From Antedon mediterranea (lineage: Eukaryota; Echinodermata; Crinoidea; Comatulida; Antedonidae), in contig NC_092675.1 in assembly GCF_964355755.1 (NCBI RefSeq), positions 22,484,412 through 22,548,411 on the forward strand: a stretch of 64,000 bases of DNA, written 5' to 3'. Positions 26,640-37,735 of the stretch are shown piece after piece. The translations under genes and the position numbers were made by a program. The notes below the pieces were generated by a model. It was given only the letters and a program-made list of their open reading frames with translations. It was not told where the DNA came from and did no database searches. Every line of letters starts with the position of its first letter. Positions within the stretch are counted from its first letter, which is position 1.

Positions 26640-27090
26640 CAACAAACACCTATACACAAGGCTGTGGTAGGCGTAAGTTGATTGGTGGAATGTGAATATT
26701 TATTACGTTTAATCATGTGACACGTCATCATAACGAGGCGGTCATTATAATGTGTGCGCATTGTCCGCGTTCGTTTAAAAGGTGCGGACATTGACTATGT
26801 AGGCCAATAGAATGTGGATATCCGTAAGTTGTTTGGTTGAATATTTGTGAATATTTGTAGACGTTTGTCATGTGACACGTCTTCATAACAAGGCTGTCAT
26901 TCATAGGCGTATACGTACGCAGTGACGGTGTGCGTTTATACACATCAACAAGTGTATACGTACGGACATTGAATGTGTAGGCCGATCGGATTGGTTTATG
27001 AATATTTTACTGTGTTTGTCATGTGACACGTCTTCATAACCAGGCTGTCATCACAATATGTACGCAATGACATCGTGAGAATGTGTGTAT
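26640..27090 (+). repeat. Three-copy ~150-bp tandem repeat
   Basis: CATGTGACACGTC followed by ATAAC and GGCTGTCAT-type sequence recurs at 26714, 26869 and 27020, spaced 155 and 151 bp. Each unit also contains a version of GTGAATATTT and GCGGACATTGA.TATGTAGGCC. The copies are diverged. Confidence 0.75.
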
Positions 27091-27368
27091 ACGCTTAAAC
27101 CTACTACATACAGAAAATGTGTAATATTTTATATTATACAATTATTACAGGTTTCAGGTGATGTATATTTCTTAGAATGACTTCCAAGGAATTGTAATAA
27201 AAGTTTTTACGAGATAATAAAAGATGAGAATTGATGAATTATTATTTTAAAAGTATTTTTACATCGATTAAGCATATTTGAATACCTACCGGTGTGGTAC
27301 CATACATGTTCGACAATACAGTGTCACATATCTCTCTTTAAAAAAAACAATATTCATTAAAAAAAAAT

Positions 27369-27431
27369 ATGCGTCGAGGTTCGAACCCCAGCCGATAGCA
27401 CTCAAAACTGAGCATTACCCGTTACGCCACC
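27369..27431 (-). pseudogene. tRNA-like sequence with A and B boxes
   Basis: On the minus strand an A box, TGGCGTAACGGGTAATGC, is followed by a TCAGTTTTGA hairpin in the anticodon position and a B box, GGGGTTCGAACCT. The T stem is only partly paired here and better paired in the copy at 29072-29133. The anticodon cannot be assigned reliably, so this is annotated as tRNA-like. Confidence 0.5.
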
Positions 27432-27531
27432 AAGTACATGACTGAAAAGCTGATAATAGTCTATTTATACGTGTATTACGTAATTGATCATTACGTCATA
27501 AATATCCTATTAACCTTGCTAAAACCAAAAT

Positions 27532-27604
27532 GATCAGTTAGCTCAGTCGTCTGAGCGTCGTGTTAACAACACGTATGTCGTGGGTTCGATTCCCACGCTG
27601 GTCG
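27532..27604 (+). tRNA. tRNA-like gene, anticodon AAC (Val); possible SINE head
   Basis: All four arms form in 73 nt: acceptor GATCAGT/GCTGGTC pairing at all seven positions with G-T wobbles, D arm GCTC/GAGC, anticodon stem CGTG/CACG around loop TTAACAA with anticodon AAC, and T arm GTGGG-TTCGATT-CCCAC. The outermost anticodon-stem pair is T-T. The duplicated copy at 29233-29285 has lost exactly 20 nt including the anticodon. The sequence is followed by a repeated body, so this may be the tRNA-derived head of a SINE rather than a working tRNA-Val gene. Confidence 0.6.
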
Positions 27605-29030
27605 GTGGAATAGAGTTAAGGCTATGCGAGCCACTGTGTTTGGGGTTCACAGATAATACGTCCCCCTTTCCACCACACATCATGAGGCGACAACATCAAT
27701 GCATCCGGTGATGTGGTGGAAACGACCCCAAAAGGCTGTGGCAGGGCCTTAGTGCTGAGGCAGGGAGAGCACATTTACCATCTTTTTTTTTTGGCTCTCG
27801 CCAACTGCTTTGATTGTGTTTAGCGCCCTCAATTTATTTAAATGTTAAAAAAGGGAATTAATTCTCTTCGTTACGTGTTTAGAAGAGAATTAATTTTATC
27901 TCATCGTAGTTTGGTATGCCGTGCGTTTGTTATGCAAATGAGTGTGCACATGTGCTGTGGGAAAGATGGTATTGTTAGTTATTCGCGATCAACACACAAC
28001 ACTGTTCAATTTTTATTTGTTAATCTTTTACATTAGAATTGTAATTCTACCGTTACACATTATTGTATTTTTAAATATCCGCTTCATGCAAGATATTGTA
28101 TTGTAGGCCTACTAATATGTTGTGAATAAACGTTTATGGCAGAATAAATAAATAAATAAATATGTTTTAAGCAGATCTTCGAAATTGAAGCATATATGAA
28201 TAGTTGAAATTTAACATTATAATTATCAATGGTGATATGATAAATCTAATTTTTTTCTAAATTATATAAATATTAAAATTAGTAAGTAGGCTTTTGTGTG
28301 CTAGCTCTGTTTGTATTTCATAATTTTGTTTTGTTGAATTACCGTCACGGCCGCGTGCATTGCATGTCTCACACTTGGGAAACAATCACCATTGGTCCTG
28401 AAGACCTTTATATTTCGTTTCATAATTTCCGGGGACTAAGCTTTCATTCTTAGCTCTGCCCCAACCATGGTGAGCTTAACTGGAGACTTAATATTTAATT
28501 TCATATTTCAATAAATATTTTTTTCACAATTGTCTTTGCTCAGCCTCAATCATGGTGTGGTAGTGAAGACTCTTATATATTATGTTTCAAAATACTATAG
28601 GTGTCATTTCTGGGGCCCTTGTAGCTATTTTAAACAGTTTGGTAAGCCCTGCGTTGTTATGCAAATGAGTTTGTGCAGGTGTAATGGGGAAGATAGTATT
28701 GTTAGTCCTACGCGGTGAACACGCCACAAATTAAAATTTAAAAGTTAAATTTTGATTTTGTTAATCTTTATTAGAAATTCAAATCATACAATTTTCCGGG
28801 CGGGAATCTAGAAACTCCCCTCCTTAAGTTTACAAAAGTAATCTTGAAAAGAACCCCAAGTGGAAAAGCAGCTTATCCGTTGAAAAGAAGCCACCGTACC
28901 CAAGAGTACTAAAAATGAGGAATATTTGGGGTGTTATGTTGTCTATTTAATGGAAAAATTAATGCCATACACTTTTGTTTATGATTTAAGGTCCACTTGC
29001 CTAGGCCTGACATTTTTAACCCTCCAAATA

Positions 29031-29720
29031 TCTCTCTTTAAAAAAAACCCCAATATTCATTAAAAAAAAATATCCGTAGAGGTTCGAACCCCAGCTGATA
29101 CCACTCAAAACTGAGCATTACCCGTTGCACCACAAACTGAAACATGACTGCTGATAATAGTCTATTTATACGTGTATTACGTAATTCATCATTACATCAT
29201 AAATATCCTATTAACCTTGATAAAACCAAAATGATCAGTTAGCTCAGTCGCCTGAGCGTCGTGTGTTCGATTCCCACGCTGGTCGGTGGAATAGAGTTAA
29301 AGGTATGCGACCATTGTGTTTGGGGTTCATAGAATTATACGTCCCCCTTTCCACCACACATATTGAGAAGGCACTAGCAATGCATCTGGTAATGATGTGG
29401 TGGAAACGAACCCAATGCTGCTGCAGGGCCTTAGTACCGAGTCAAGGAGAGCACAATTTTTACTCTTTTTTTGGCTTTCGCTACATGTATTTGATCTTGT
29501 AAATGTTATGTTTAGCGGCCTCAATTTTAATGTAAAAAAGGAATTAATTATCTTCGTTACGCGTTACGTGTTGAGAAGAGAATGTATCTCTCATCATAGT
29601 TTGGTATGCCGTTCGTTGTTATACAAATGAGTTTGTGCAGGTGTGTGGGGAAGATGGTATTGTTAGTCATTCGCGGTCAACGAGCCCCACTGTTAAATTT
29701 TGATTTTGTTAATCAATGCT
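29031..29720 (+). repeat. tRNA-bearing duplicated block, copy 2
   Basis: Direct copy of 27333-28035, in the same order and orientation, ending where the second 1-kb foldback element begins. Within it, 29072-29133 (-) is the tRNA-like A/B-box sequence and 29233-29285 (+) is the tRNA-like head that lacks the anticodon arm. Confidence 0.8.
29233..29285 (+). pseudogene. tRNA-like copy lacking its anticodon arm
   Basis: Acceptor stem, D arm and T arm are retained relative to 27532-27604, but 20 nt covering the anticodon loop, 3' stem and variable loop are gone. It cannot be a tRNA. The A and B boxes for Pol III remain. Confidence 0.75.
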
Positions 29721-29730
29721 GCAACATTGG

Positions 29731-30807
29731 GGGTGTCACGAAACCTAAGACCACGAAAGCGAAGACCCCCTAAGACCTAAGATCACGAAAGCTAAGACCC
29801 AAGACCTAAGATTACAAATATTTATCTTTCGCACCTGCCTTGTATTTTAACTCCCAACATTTATTCTGAATACCACACCTTAGAATTGGCACTTTCATGA
29901 AAAAGAATCACATAAAAAGTAACAAATACATTTTTAAATTGATGATTTTACAGACGTTTTTCTCGCACACAAAATGACTAGCCTACAGCACACTAGAAGT
30001 AGGCCTACTCCATGTTCAATGTTTTTGTTTCTATGGAACGTCAAAAGAGCAAAAATTATATAGAGGGCTGAAAACTCTGTGGAGTCCATCTACAGTGTGG
30101 ATGGAACAATGTAAAATTAAAATTGTAATGATAATAGTATAATCATGCAAGTACGAAGAAATAAATACTGGAAAATAAATTTTAATTTAAAAATCATGAT
30201 AAGCTTTTTTGTTTCGTTTTCTTTCTGTTTTTATACTTGTACTATTATTGTTGCTCTTTTGGCGCTCCATAGAAACAAAAACATTGAGCATGGGGAGCTC
30301 GAGGAGTTACATTACAGTATACAAAGAAACACATCTGTAAAATCATCAATTTAAAGGATTTATTTATTTGTTATTATGTGTTTCTCCTTCTGAAAGTACT
30401 TATAAGTCCTAATTTTAAAGTGTGGTGTTCAGGATAAAGTTAGTCAACAAATTTGGAGTCAAAATACAAGAAAGGCAGGTGCGTAAGAAAAACATCCTCT
30501 GAACCAACACAATGGAGTAAATATATACCAACAAACAACCCGTCAAGTTTGTTTGTTGTAAAGAAAAAATATACATTTACTCAACGGGCGAAAATAATGT
30601 GAGTTTATCTATGTTTTGCGGTAGTATTAAATTATATTTATGGTAATATGAAACCTACTGTGTTTAAAATTATGTATGGATAAACAAGTATTGTTTTTAA
30701 GCTGTAGTATATCTTAGAATTTGTAATCTTAGGTCTTGGGTCTTAGCTTTCGTGATCTTAGGTCTTATGGGGTCTTAGCTTTCGTGGTCTTAGGTTTCGT
30801 GACACCC
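29731..30807. mobile_element. 1.08-kb foldback DNA element (copy 2)
   Basis: Nearly identical to 18037-19094 over its length, with the same ends GGGTGTCACG and CGTGACACCC, the same internal hairpin and the same ACTTATAAGTCCTAATTTTA segment. No flanking 10-bp duplication is visible here, so one flank may have been lost or rearranged after insertion into the tRNA-bearing block. It ends about 500 bp before the CAMLG start codon and may affect that promoter. Confidence 0.88.
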
Positions 30808-31311
30808 GTTATAGAGGAGTATGGATGTGTGTTTATTAAAGAAATGACCGAGCACGCGATAAGATGGAGATGGACAAGCCCAGTTTGGAACGGAGTTTAT
30901 TTACATGAAAAGAAAAAGATAAATTTGAATCAATGTGAATGCCAAGATGTTTCTGTTTGTCAGTTTGTGATATGGGTATATACCACAAAAGTACTATATC
31001 ACACCATGGAGGAATACCTCCATGATCACACTATCGTTATAATAGAAAATTGCATACAAATAATGAATGTTTATGAGTTAATTGGATGTTGATGAGTTGA
31101 GAATATTTCATGAGTTTAAAAATCGACTGCTATATTTGTAACCGAGTTGAAAATAGAGCAGTCAATTTTTCATCGAATGAAATATTCTCTCTATTCAATG
31201 AAAAAACATTCATTATTTGGTTTTTTTAGTTTTTCATCTTTCGGTCACGGCAGAGCAAAATTAAAAATAAGGCACGCATGGCGTCTCATACCCTCACCGC
31301 TAAAATTAAAC

Positions 31312-33903
31312 ATGGCAGAAAACGAAGCAGCTAAAAGGAGGGATGCAAGACGGCGTAAAATTCTTCAAAGTTCAGAAGAACGGATGAAAAAAATAGCCGA
31401 TGTCGCTTCAGTTGATGATATTAGTCATAATGGTGTGTATTTGTTTATTATTTATAACGTAGATTAACCAAATTAAAGCTAATAAATTAAAGTGGTAGGC
31501 TGCGGTTGCCAGGCTGCGAGGCCCCATCCCCATGCTACATCATGCAGGATGGGCATCATCAGTGTTAAGGTAGCTTTAGGCCTAGCTTGGGGCACATGGC
31601 CACAGATAGTTTCAGCCACAAACGATTTCTATGGCGTGCCAAATCACGCATTGTATTATTAGAAAGTTATCTCAGATTGTACAGTAGTTAAGTTTTAACT
31701 ATTTAACAATTTAAATGTTCTATAAAAAAAAAGTACATTTATTAGTGTATTACAAATTTTGGTATACTGTATTAAGTACATTATTATTAGAAATATATTA
31801 CAATTTTTGCTTTTTTATTGTTAATTATGTTGTATCTCATAATATTTAATTACATTATAATACTGCCTTTAATAATTATCCTTCTTAATTATAATTAAAT
31901 AAATTAATATATTAATATACTATTTATACGTAGGGCCTAGGCCTATATAATAATTTAATATTAATTACGTTAATTATGATTATTAAATACATTATTAATT
32001 ATACTGTATACTGTAAGTTTAATTATTATTATCATTATAATTTCCAGTTTTATCTTATTACAGTCTTCTATTCCAATTTACATTTTAGGTATATTTCCGG
32101 AACCATGGGCGTTCCATAGATATTGTTGTATTAATTGTATGTGGCCAAAGTTGGCCTAATCCGGCGAAATACTGTCCTGCTTACTACTACTAGGAGAGAG
32201 GCCCTTGAATTCCGGTGGTAGCTACTAGCCAATAGAATCATAGGCCTATCATACATTTTATTAATTAGAATCTGTTACAGTATATTTTCAAATTTATTTG
32301 TTAATACTGTAAGTCAGTGAGAATCATTCATTCTGCTGTAACCAGGCAATGTTTATATTTTATAAAACAATAGAAATTTCAAACCCGGCGCTAAAGTTTA
32401 CTAGATACAATGCGATACGGTAATATTTATTGTCATTTAAACAATTTAGTATTCATCATGTTAATTCATTGATACTAAATTTAATTTATATAGATGGAGA
32501 CCACGAAAATAGAGTTGGAAAATCTGAAGAAAATACATGTTTGCACAATGCGATTGATAACAAATCTGCAAGCAGAATATTAAAAGATATACAGGGAGAT
32601 GGAGGAGGCGGAGTAAGTGAAACAAAAGATAAAAACAATCCGAACTCAACAGATGAAGTCAGTGAAAATATGACTTCAAAAGAACAATTGTCTGATGAAC
32701 AATCAAGTAATGAAACACCCAAAAATAATGAGGTTGTAAAGTGGCTTGCAACACGAAACAGTTTACTTGCAGTTGGGTTGGGAGTACTTTTAAGACTAAT
32801 TCTGGCTCTCAACATTGCAGTTATTAACAAACAGGTAATTATTAAATTATTATAATTATTAAAAAATCAATACAATATATACTGTTTATGCGTAAAATCC
32901 ATTTAGAAAATCAGTCTAGGATAGAAACCAGAAATTCTATTACAATACAAGGTTGTGTCCAGTTTTGGCTTTTTTTTGTTTAACATACCATACAGTAAAT
33001 TAGGTCTGAAAAATTCTTCAAAATTTATCACAAAAACAGGCCTTTTCTTTTGAGATTAGCGAGTTTGATCACTCATCTAACACACTCCTAAACTGCCCCT
33101 TCAGGAATGTGATTTACAACACAATTTGGTAAACTTCTACACACCATAAATCAAACGACACACCTACAGAACCCATGAATGTATGGAAGAGTGCAATTTG
33201 TAGCACACCTACAATTTTAAAAAGACAAGGCCTGCAAAAATATCTTTTATTCATCAAATTATGGTAAATAAATTTCAATTGTAGAATCACACTTTACTGT
33301 ATCATTTTTTTCTTGCAGTCTGTTGTCAGTGTTTTTATCATTTCCTATACCATATGGGTGATATACAGTCCATGGAATGAAGTAAGTGTTTAATTTTCTT
33401 TTGTTAAGTGATTGATCTATCCAAAATATAATATACAATAGCAACGTGCTAAAAAAAAGTTACATTCATTTTTAAAAAGCGAAGTAGGGTACAAATAAAG
33501 TACAGAAATAATTCAGAGGAAATTATAGGCATACTAGGGAAAACACTGAAAATATTAAATTTAGATTTCCAACATTTTGGGTAGATCAAAAATGTTAGAT
33601 GCCATCCTTATTAATATTAAAAAACCATACTGTATATTTTTAGCTACCACAAATGTGTCCTCTGTCCATCTCCACTCTGTGTTATAATAATACATTCTTT
33701 TTTTTTTTCAGCTTGTTCGACCATCTCGACCAATACCACTGCCTGGCTTGATAACAACCTTACTCTTAGCTTACGTTCAAAATCCAACACTTGCTTTCAT
33801 TTCCAACATTTTTAACACTGTAACCGAGATAGTCACAAATTTTGCTCTCTTTTTATTTACTTTTGTATGCACTCATTATTTGTTAGAAGTAGTAGTTACA
33901 TGA
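31312..33903 (+). CDS. CAMLG: CAMLG/GET2-like tail-anchored protein receptor subunit
   Basis: ER membrane subunit that, with GET1 (WRB), receives tail-anchored proteins from the GET3/TRC40 ATPase. Four exons: 31312-31432, 32494-32834, 33319-33381 and 33712-33903; phases close to 238 residues, against 296 in human. The N-terminus AAKRRDARRRKILQSSEERM is the basic GET3-binding motif of the family, with the RRRKIL core. A long acidic and polar linker, about residues 42-120, is followed by three hydrophobic segments: about 128-150 (LLAVGLGVLLRLILALNIAV), 155-170 (SVVSVFIISYTIWVIY), and a C-terminal one containing FALFLFTFVCTHYLLEVVV before TGA. The start is the first ATG directly in front of the conserved basic motif; an upstream in-frame ATG at 31147 is less likely. 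Identification rests on motif order and topology. Confidence 0.88.
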
Positions 33904-34137
33904 AAGATTATCCTTGTCACTTTGCCTCTTGGCTGACAATATTGTTCACCCGATTCTATGTAATGTATCTATATTTTTCCAGTATTATAGAAAAATGGGG
34001 TAATACAGCATAACATGTGTTTCACATAATCACCTAGTATCATAAATCAAAACCTAACCCTTGACTTACAATAACATTACATGATACAGGCATCACTTTG
34101 TGATACACATGAGATTCTGTATATTGTTACATGTGAA

Positions 34138-34143
34138 AATAAA
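34138..34143 (+). promoter_or_regulatory. Polyadenylation signal, candidate for CAMLG
   Basis: AATAAA lies about 235 bp after the CAMLG stop, in GTGAAAATAAAGCACTGAG. Confidence 0.45.
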
Positions 34144-34647
34144 GCACTGAGAACTGGGTACATCTTTAATATTGAAAGCCTAGTCTACACTGGCAAAAGT
34201 GTGTGATTAAACATTTTTAATTTGTAAACATTTTAAACAGGAAGTTTATAACAGAGTACTATTTCAATTAGAAAAAAAAGCACAACCTTTTTTTAACTTT
34301 AACTATAGTATATGGATTTGACCTAAAAAAGGTACAGCAAAACAAACAAACAAACATAACATTTTGTTTGAGGGTACTGCTTCTTATTGTAGTACAATGT
34401 TATTTTCCCTTTGTACTTTTCATAAAATTCATTCTAGTAGTGGTGAGTGTTTTAGTTTTATCATTTTAGTGGGACTGTGTAACTTACCATGTAGCTCAGC
34501 AACTTTTACTGTTAGGAAGTTACTGTGCTGCTTGTAAACTGATCCCTACTTTAGTTTTAGCCAGTTTTTTTTTTAATCAATTTTTATGAATTAATATAAA
34601 CTATCTTGAAATCAATTAATTCGATTACACAGCTCCAATAGACACGT

Positions 34648-35428
34648 TTCGCGCTCGCGAGGTCACCGTCAGTTTGACCTTTTAGTGGGTATACAATGGT
34701 AAACAAACACAGCGAGAGGTATGTTAAAGCATGGGAGAACTGAGAGATGATCATCTTAAAAAGCAATCGTCAAAACTAGCCTTTTGATGGAATGGCATGG
34801 TAAGGATGTTATTTATTTTCTAAACTTATGTTTTATATTCACTGTAGAATTATTTGGGCATTTGGTTCGGAATCATCGACTTTATTTATGTATCGTCATT
34901 TTTGGTTTGACACATATATATTACGGTGCATTTAATACATGTTAACTGTTGATTTTATTTACAAATGTTGCGTAAATATATTAATTATTATCTTTCATTC
35001 TTCTTCATGCTCCTATTGCATCTTCCATGTATTATGTGATGTTTTTCGGCGCTTAAACAGACACCCAAGCCTCCTAGGCCTAGTAGACGAAGTACCGCAT
35101 CAGGCAACGCCACCGGGCGGGCAGAGAGACACGAGCACATCGTGGACGTACCTTTCCTTGAAAAAAATCCAAGATTTTGTGCCACTATCCTTCGGAGCCG
35201 ACGCAAATCACTCGGCAAGTGTTTGAAAATTAAAAACAGGAATATTAATCAGTGATTTTGTGTAGTTAAATTCACGATTTATCCAACATATACAACATTT
35301 ATGATGCACCTTGCAACAAAAGCACTCGGCAGTCGCCATTTCGCTATGCTTCAACACGCACTAGGCGAGAGGTGTTCGGTTTGTTTACAAATCTATACCC
35401 ACTATTTCTGATTGGTCGCGAGCGCGAA
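34648..35428. mobile_element. ~0.8-kb TIR element with a possible zinc-finger remnant
   Basis: The ends TTCGCGCTCGCGA and TCGCGAGCGCGAA are inverted. The similarity continues inward: AGTGGGTATACAATGGTAAA on the left matches the complement of the right-hand sequence TTTACAAATCTATACCCACT, and both then have CGAGAGGT-type sequence. On the minus strand, just inside the right TIR, an ORF starts ATGGCGACTGCCGAGTGC and encodes MATAECFCCKVHHKCCICW, a cysteine-rich start stopping after about 45 codons. A donor-like AAAGGTACG follows at about 35150. This looks like a deletion derivative of a DNA transposon. Confidence 0.65.
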
Positions 35429-35649
35429 GCAAGTACATTGTTATTAAGATACATATTTCTGTTGGTGGTGATATCAGACGAGCCTTTTTAACAACTGGTG
35501 CTACAGGACTGAGGGATTTATTACAATTCATTTAGTTTTCTTACAATAAAATGTACTATTTCACTTAAGTATATATTAAAGGATTTTCCTTAACTGGTAG
35601 GTTGTTTTGACTAAAATGAAGTTAGATTTTGTGTTTTATCAAAACAATT

Positions 35650-35800
35650 GGTGGCACCAGTGCACTTTTGCACCTGTCTTGTATTTCGACTGTCCTTAGT
35701 CCTTCATAAGAGTGCTAAAGAGGCCGAATTCTTAGGTGTGCTGTACACGATAAAGTTGGTTAACAAATTTGGGAGTCACGCAATACAAGACACTTAAAAT
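35650..35800. mobile_element. Diverged fragment of the 1-kb foldback family
   Basis: TTGCACCTGTCTTGTATTTC and, further on, GATAAAGTTGGTTAACAAAT followed by TTGGGAGTCACGCAATACAA match internal segments of the elements at 18037-19094 and 29731-30807. Here the two arms lie next to each other with the centre missing. Confidence 0.6.
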
Positions 35801-36330
35801 GTTGATTAACACCCAATTAATAGCCATAGGCTAAATTGCAAATTCCAATGAATCCAATATAAAATCTTGCATTTTATACATAACATAGGAATACGTTTAA
35901 ATCTTTCATAACAAACAAATAGTAGCATATAAACAGCAGGTTTTTAGGCTTGTTCTTGTTCAGTTATTTAACTGGGTAGGTTAACGATATCTGTGAACGA
36001 TATCTGTGCCATGATGAAACCAACTCACCTGGGTAATAACTAAACCAGAATGAGCCCCTAGACAACTGGATAAGTTATCGATAAAGTTCATCTGCAGATT
36101 GGATATTACGCTCCTCTACTATCTGCTATATACAATAGTATGTTGTTTTGTAGAGCACTCTTCAGTTCGAAACGGTGCATTTTTGTTGTGAATACTATTA
36201 GCATTTTGCAAAGCACGCTCGTTGAGCTTGTGCACTCTTTGTGTTCATAATCAGTGTACCATGTCCCGCATACCTGGCTCAGCCTATATATTGTGCCAGT
36301 TCTGCGGTACATTTCATTTCGAAATCTGAG

Positions 36331-36375
36331 CTGCACTGACGAGATCTAATAAGATCGAAACAGTACTGTCTGCAG
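36331..36375 (+). ncRNA. Type I hammerhead ribozyme (plus strand)
   Basis: Stem I CTGCA (36331-36335) pairs with TGCAG (36371-36375). The core CTGACGA (36336-36342) is followed by stem II GATCT/AGATC (36343-36347 and 36352-36356) with loop AATA, core GAAA (36357-36360), stem III CAG/CTG (36361-36363 and 36366-36368), and cleavage triplet GTC ending at 36370. Stem I extends seven more pairs outward into flanking sequence (36324-36330 with 36376-36382, including G-T wobbles), which supports a real fold. It is identical to the minus-strand copy at 6222-6266. No protein-coding retroelement is adjacent. Activity is predicted, not shown. Confidence 0.88.
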
Positions 36376-37511
36376 TTTGGATATATATAATATAGGTAAT
36401 TATAATTATAATAGTAATATATAATTCACAAAACAATTGTCTTTAATTGAGGTGTCTATTATAAATACAGTATAAAGGTTTAACTTTGATGAAATTATTG
36501 TTATGAAATGTAATTATTTTAGGCTAAAATCTTTCATATTTTGTGTATTTTTTCTTTTTAAGCCTTATTCATGTTGTTCATACTGCTATTTAAAAAAGTC
36601 TCTTTTTAACTTCATCGCGAAAGGTTTCTGGAAGTTTTAGACCAGTCTTTCTGTCTAGGAGAACATAAAATAATACAGTATATATAAAACATTATCCAAG
36701 TCGATCAAATGTCTAGGTAAAAAAAACTTTTGCATTTTATACAATATTTATTACACATTAAAAAAGTGATGTATTTTTATGATCAGAAATTAGATAAAAA
36801 TTCAATGAATTGGGTATTTGCAATATTATTTATATTAAAATTGATTATAAATGGAATATTTTGTAGTACAGTATTCATACTAAAATTTGATGAAAATTAT
36901 TTGATGAAATTGTTATACATGTATTGACTTTGTTTTGCACAGTACTTGTAATTAAAATAATGTGATTGTAATTGGGATGTTTGACTTTTTACTCTTTAAA
37001 TGTGGTGAGTACAGGAGCATGACATTGCGCGAGGAAGATACATTTTACAATTGTTATCTTATGATACTATTTAGCTACTAGAATAAATTGTTATTAAATA
37101 AAATTAAAATACAAATTGAAAATACTGGTTTCGGCTCTAAGAATGTGTATTTCTAACAGGCACTTACGGCGCGCCATACATAATTATTTGGCAAACCGGC
37201 CCTCAACGTGCAAGAAGAGTCGTGTTTGTTGTGTATGATGATGTATGTCGCGCGCGGGGATTCAGCGACGATTTAAACTAAAATGTAGGCCTAGCCGGAG
37301 AAGGAAGTCACAAGTGTATATTGTTTTTTATAATTATACAGGTAAACCGCTAGACATAATTATGAGGGATAAAAGCGTAAGTGATCAAAATGAAATAATG
37401 GTTTATTAAACTTGTAATCTATTATATTTTAGGGGCTAGGCCTAGCTAGAGTAGGCCTACTACTACAGACACTAGTTAGGCCTAGCCCTACCTACTAGGG
37501 ATGCTAGTCAA

Positions 37512-37735
37512 GTCGCCCCATCGCAAAGTCGCCCCATCGCAAAGTCGCCCCATACAAAGTCGCCCCATACACAGTCGCCCCATCGCAAAGTCGCCCCAAA
37601 ACAAAGTCGCCCTGACACAGTCGCCCCATTGCAAAGTCGCTCCATCGCAAAGTCGCCCCAACGCAAAGTCGCCCCATCGCAAAGTCGCCCCAACACAAAG
37701 TCGCCCCATCGCAAAGTCGCCCCAAAACGTTAAAA
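37512..37735 (+). repeat. 16-bp tandem array, left (about 14 copies)
   Basis: Unit GTCGCCCCATCGCAAA with variants at the ATCGC part (ATAC, AACGC, AAAAC). Spacing is 14-16 bp. The unit lacks stops in several frames, which produces spurious ORFs on both strands. Confidence 0.92.

Larger units (their letters stand above)
27333..28035 (+). repeat. tRNA-bearing duplicated block, copy 1
   Basis: Direct copy of 29031-29720. Shared features in order: a T/A-rich leader, a minus-strand tRNA-like sequence, TCTATTTATACGTGTATTAC, a plus-strand tRNA-like sequence, GTGGAATAGAGTTAA, CCCCCTTTCCACCACACAT, and a tail with CAAATGAGT and GGTATTGTTAGT. A third, partial copy of the tail is at 28620-28735. The architecture suggests a tRNA-derived SINE or a segmental duplication. 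Confidence 0.8.
21190..31311. other. Repeat-rich intergenic region between Drgx and CAMLG
   Basis: No supported protein gene. Contents in order: Drgx 3' UTR, MITE-A (22255-22383), MITE-B (22801-22969), a ~0.5-kb foldback element (23409-23926), a duplicated block with tRNA-Val-like sequences (24361-25482), a three-copy ~150-bp tandem repeat (26640-27090), a duplicated tRNA-bearing block (27333-28035 and 29031-29720) and the second 1-kb foldback element (29731-30807). A 72-codon minus-strand ORF at 21912-22130 has no recognisable motif. The last 500 bp before CAMLG probably holds its promoter, but no element can be assigned. Confidence 0.6.

Noticed and set aside
37512-37735. CRISPR-like regular array
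   Set aside because: The repeats are contiguous with no spacers, and the sequence is eukaryotic.
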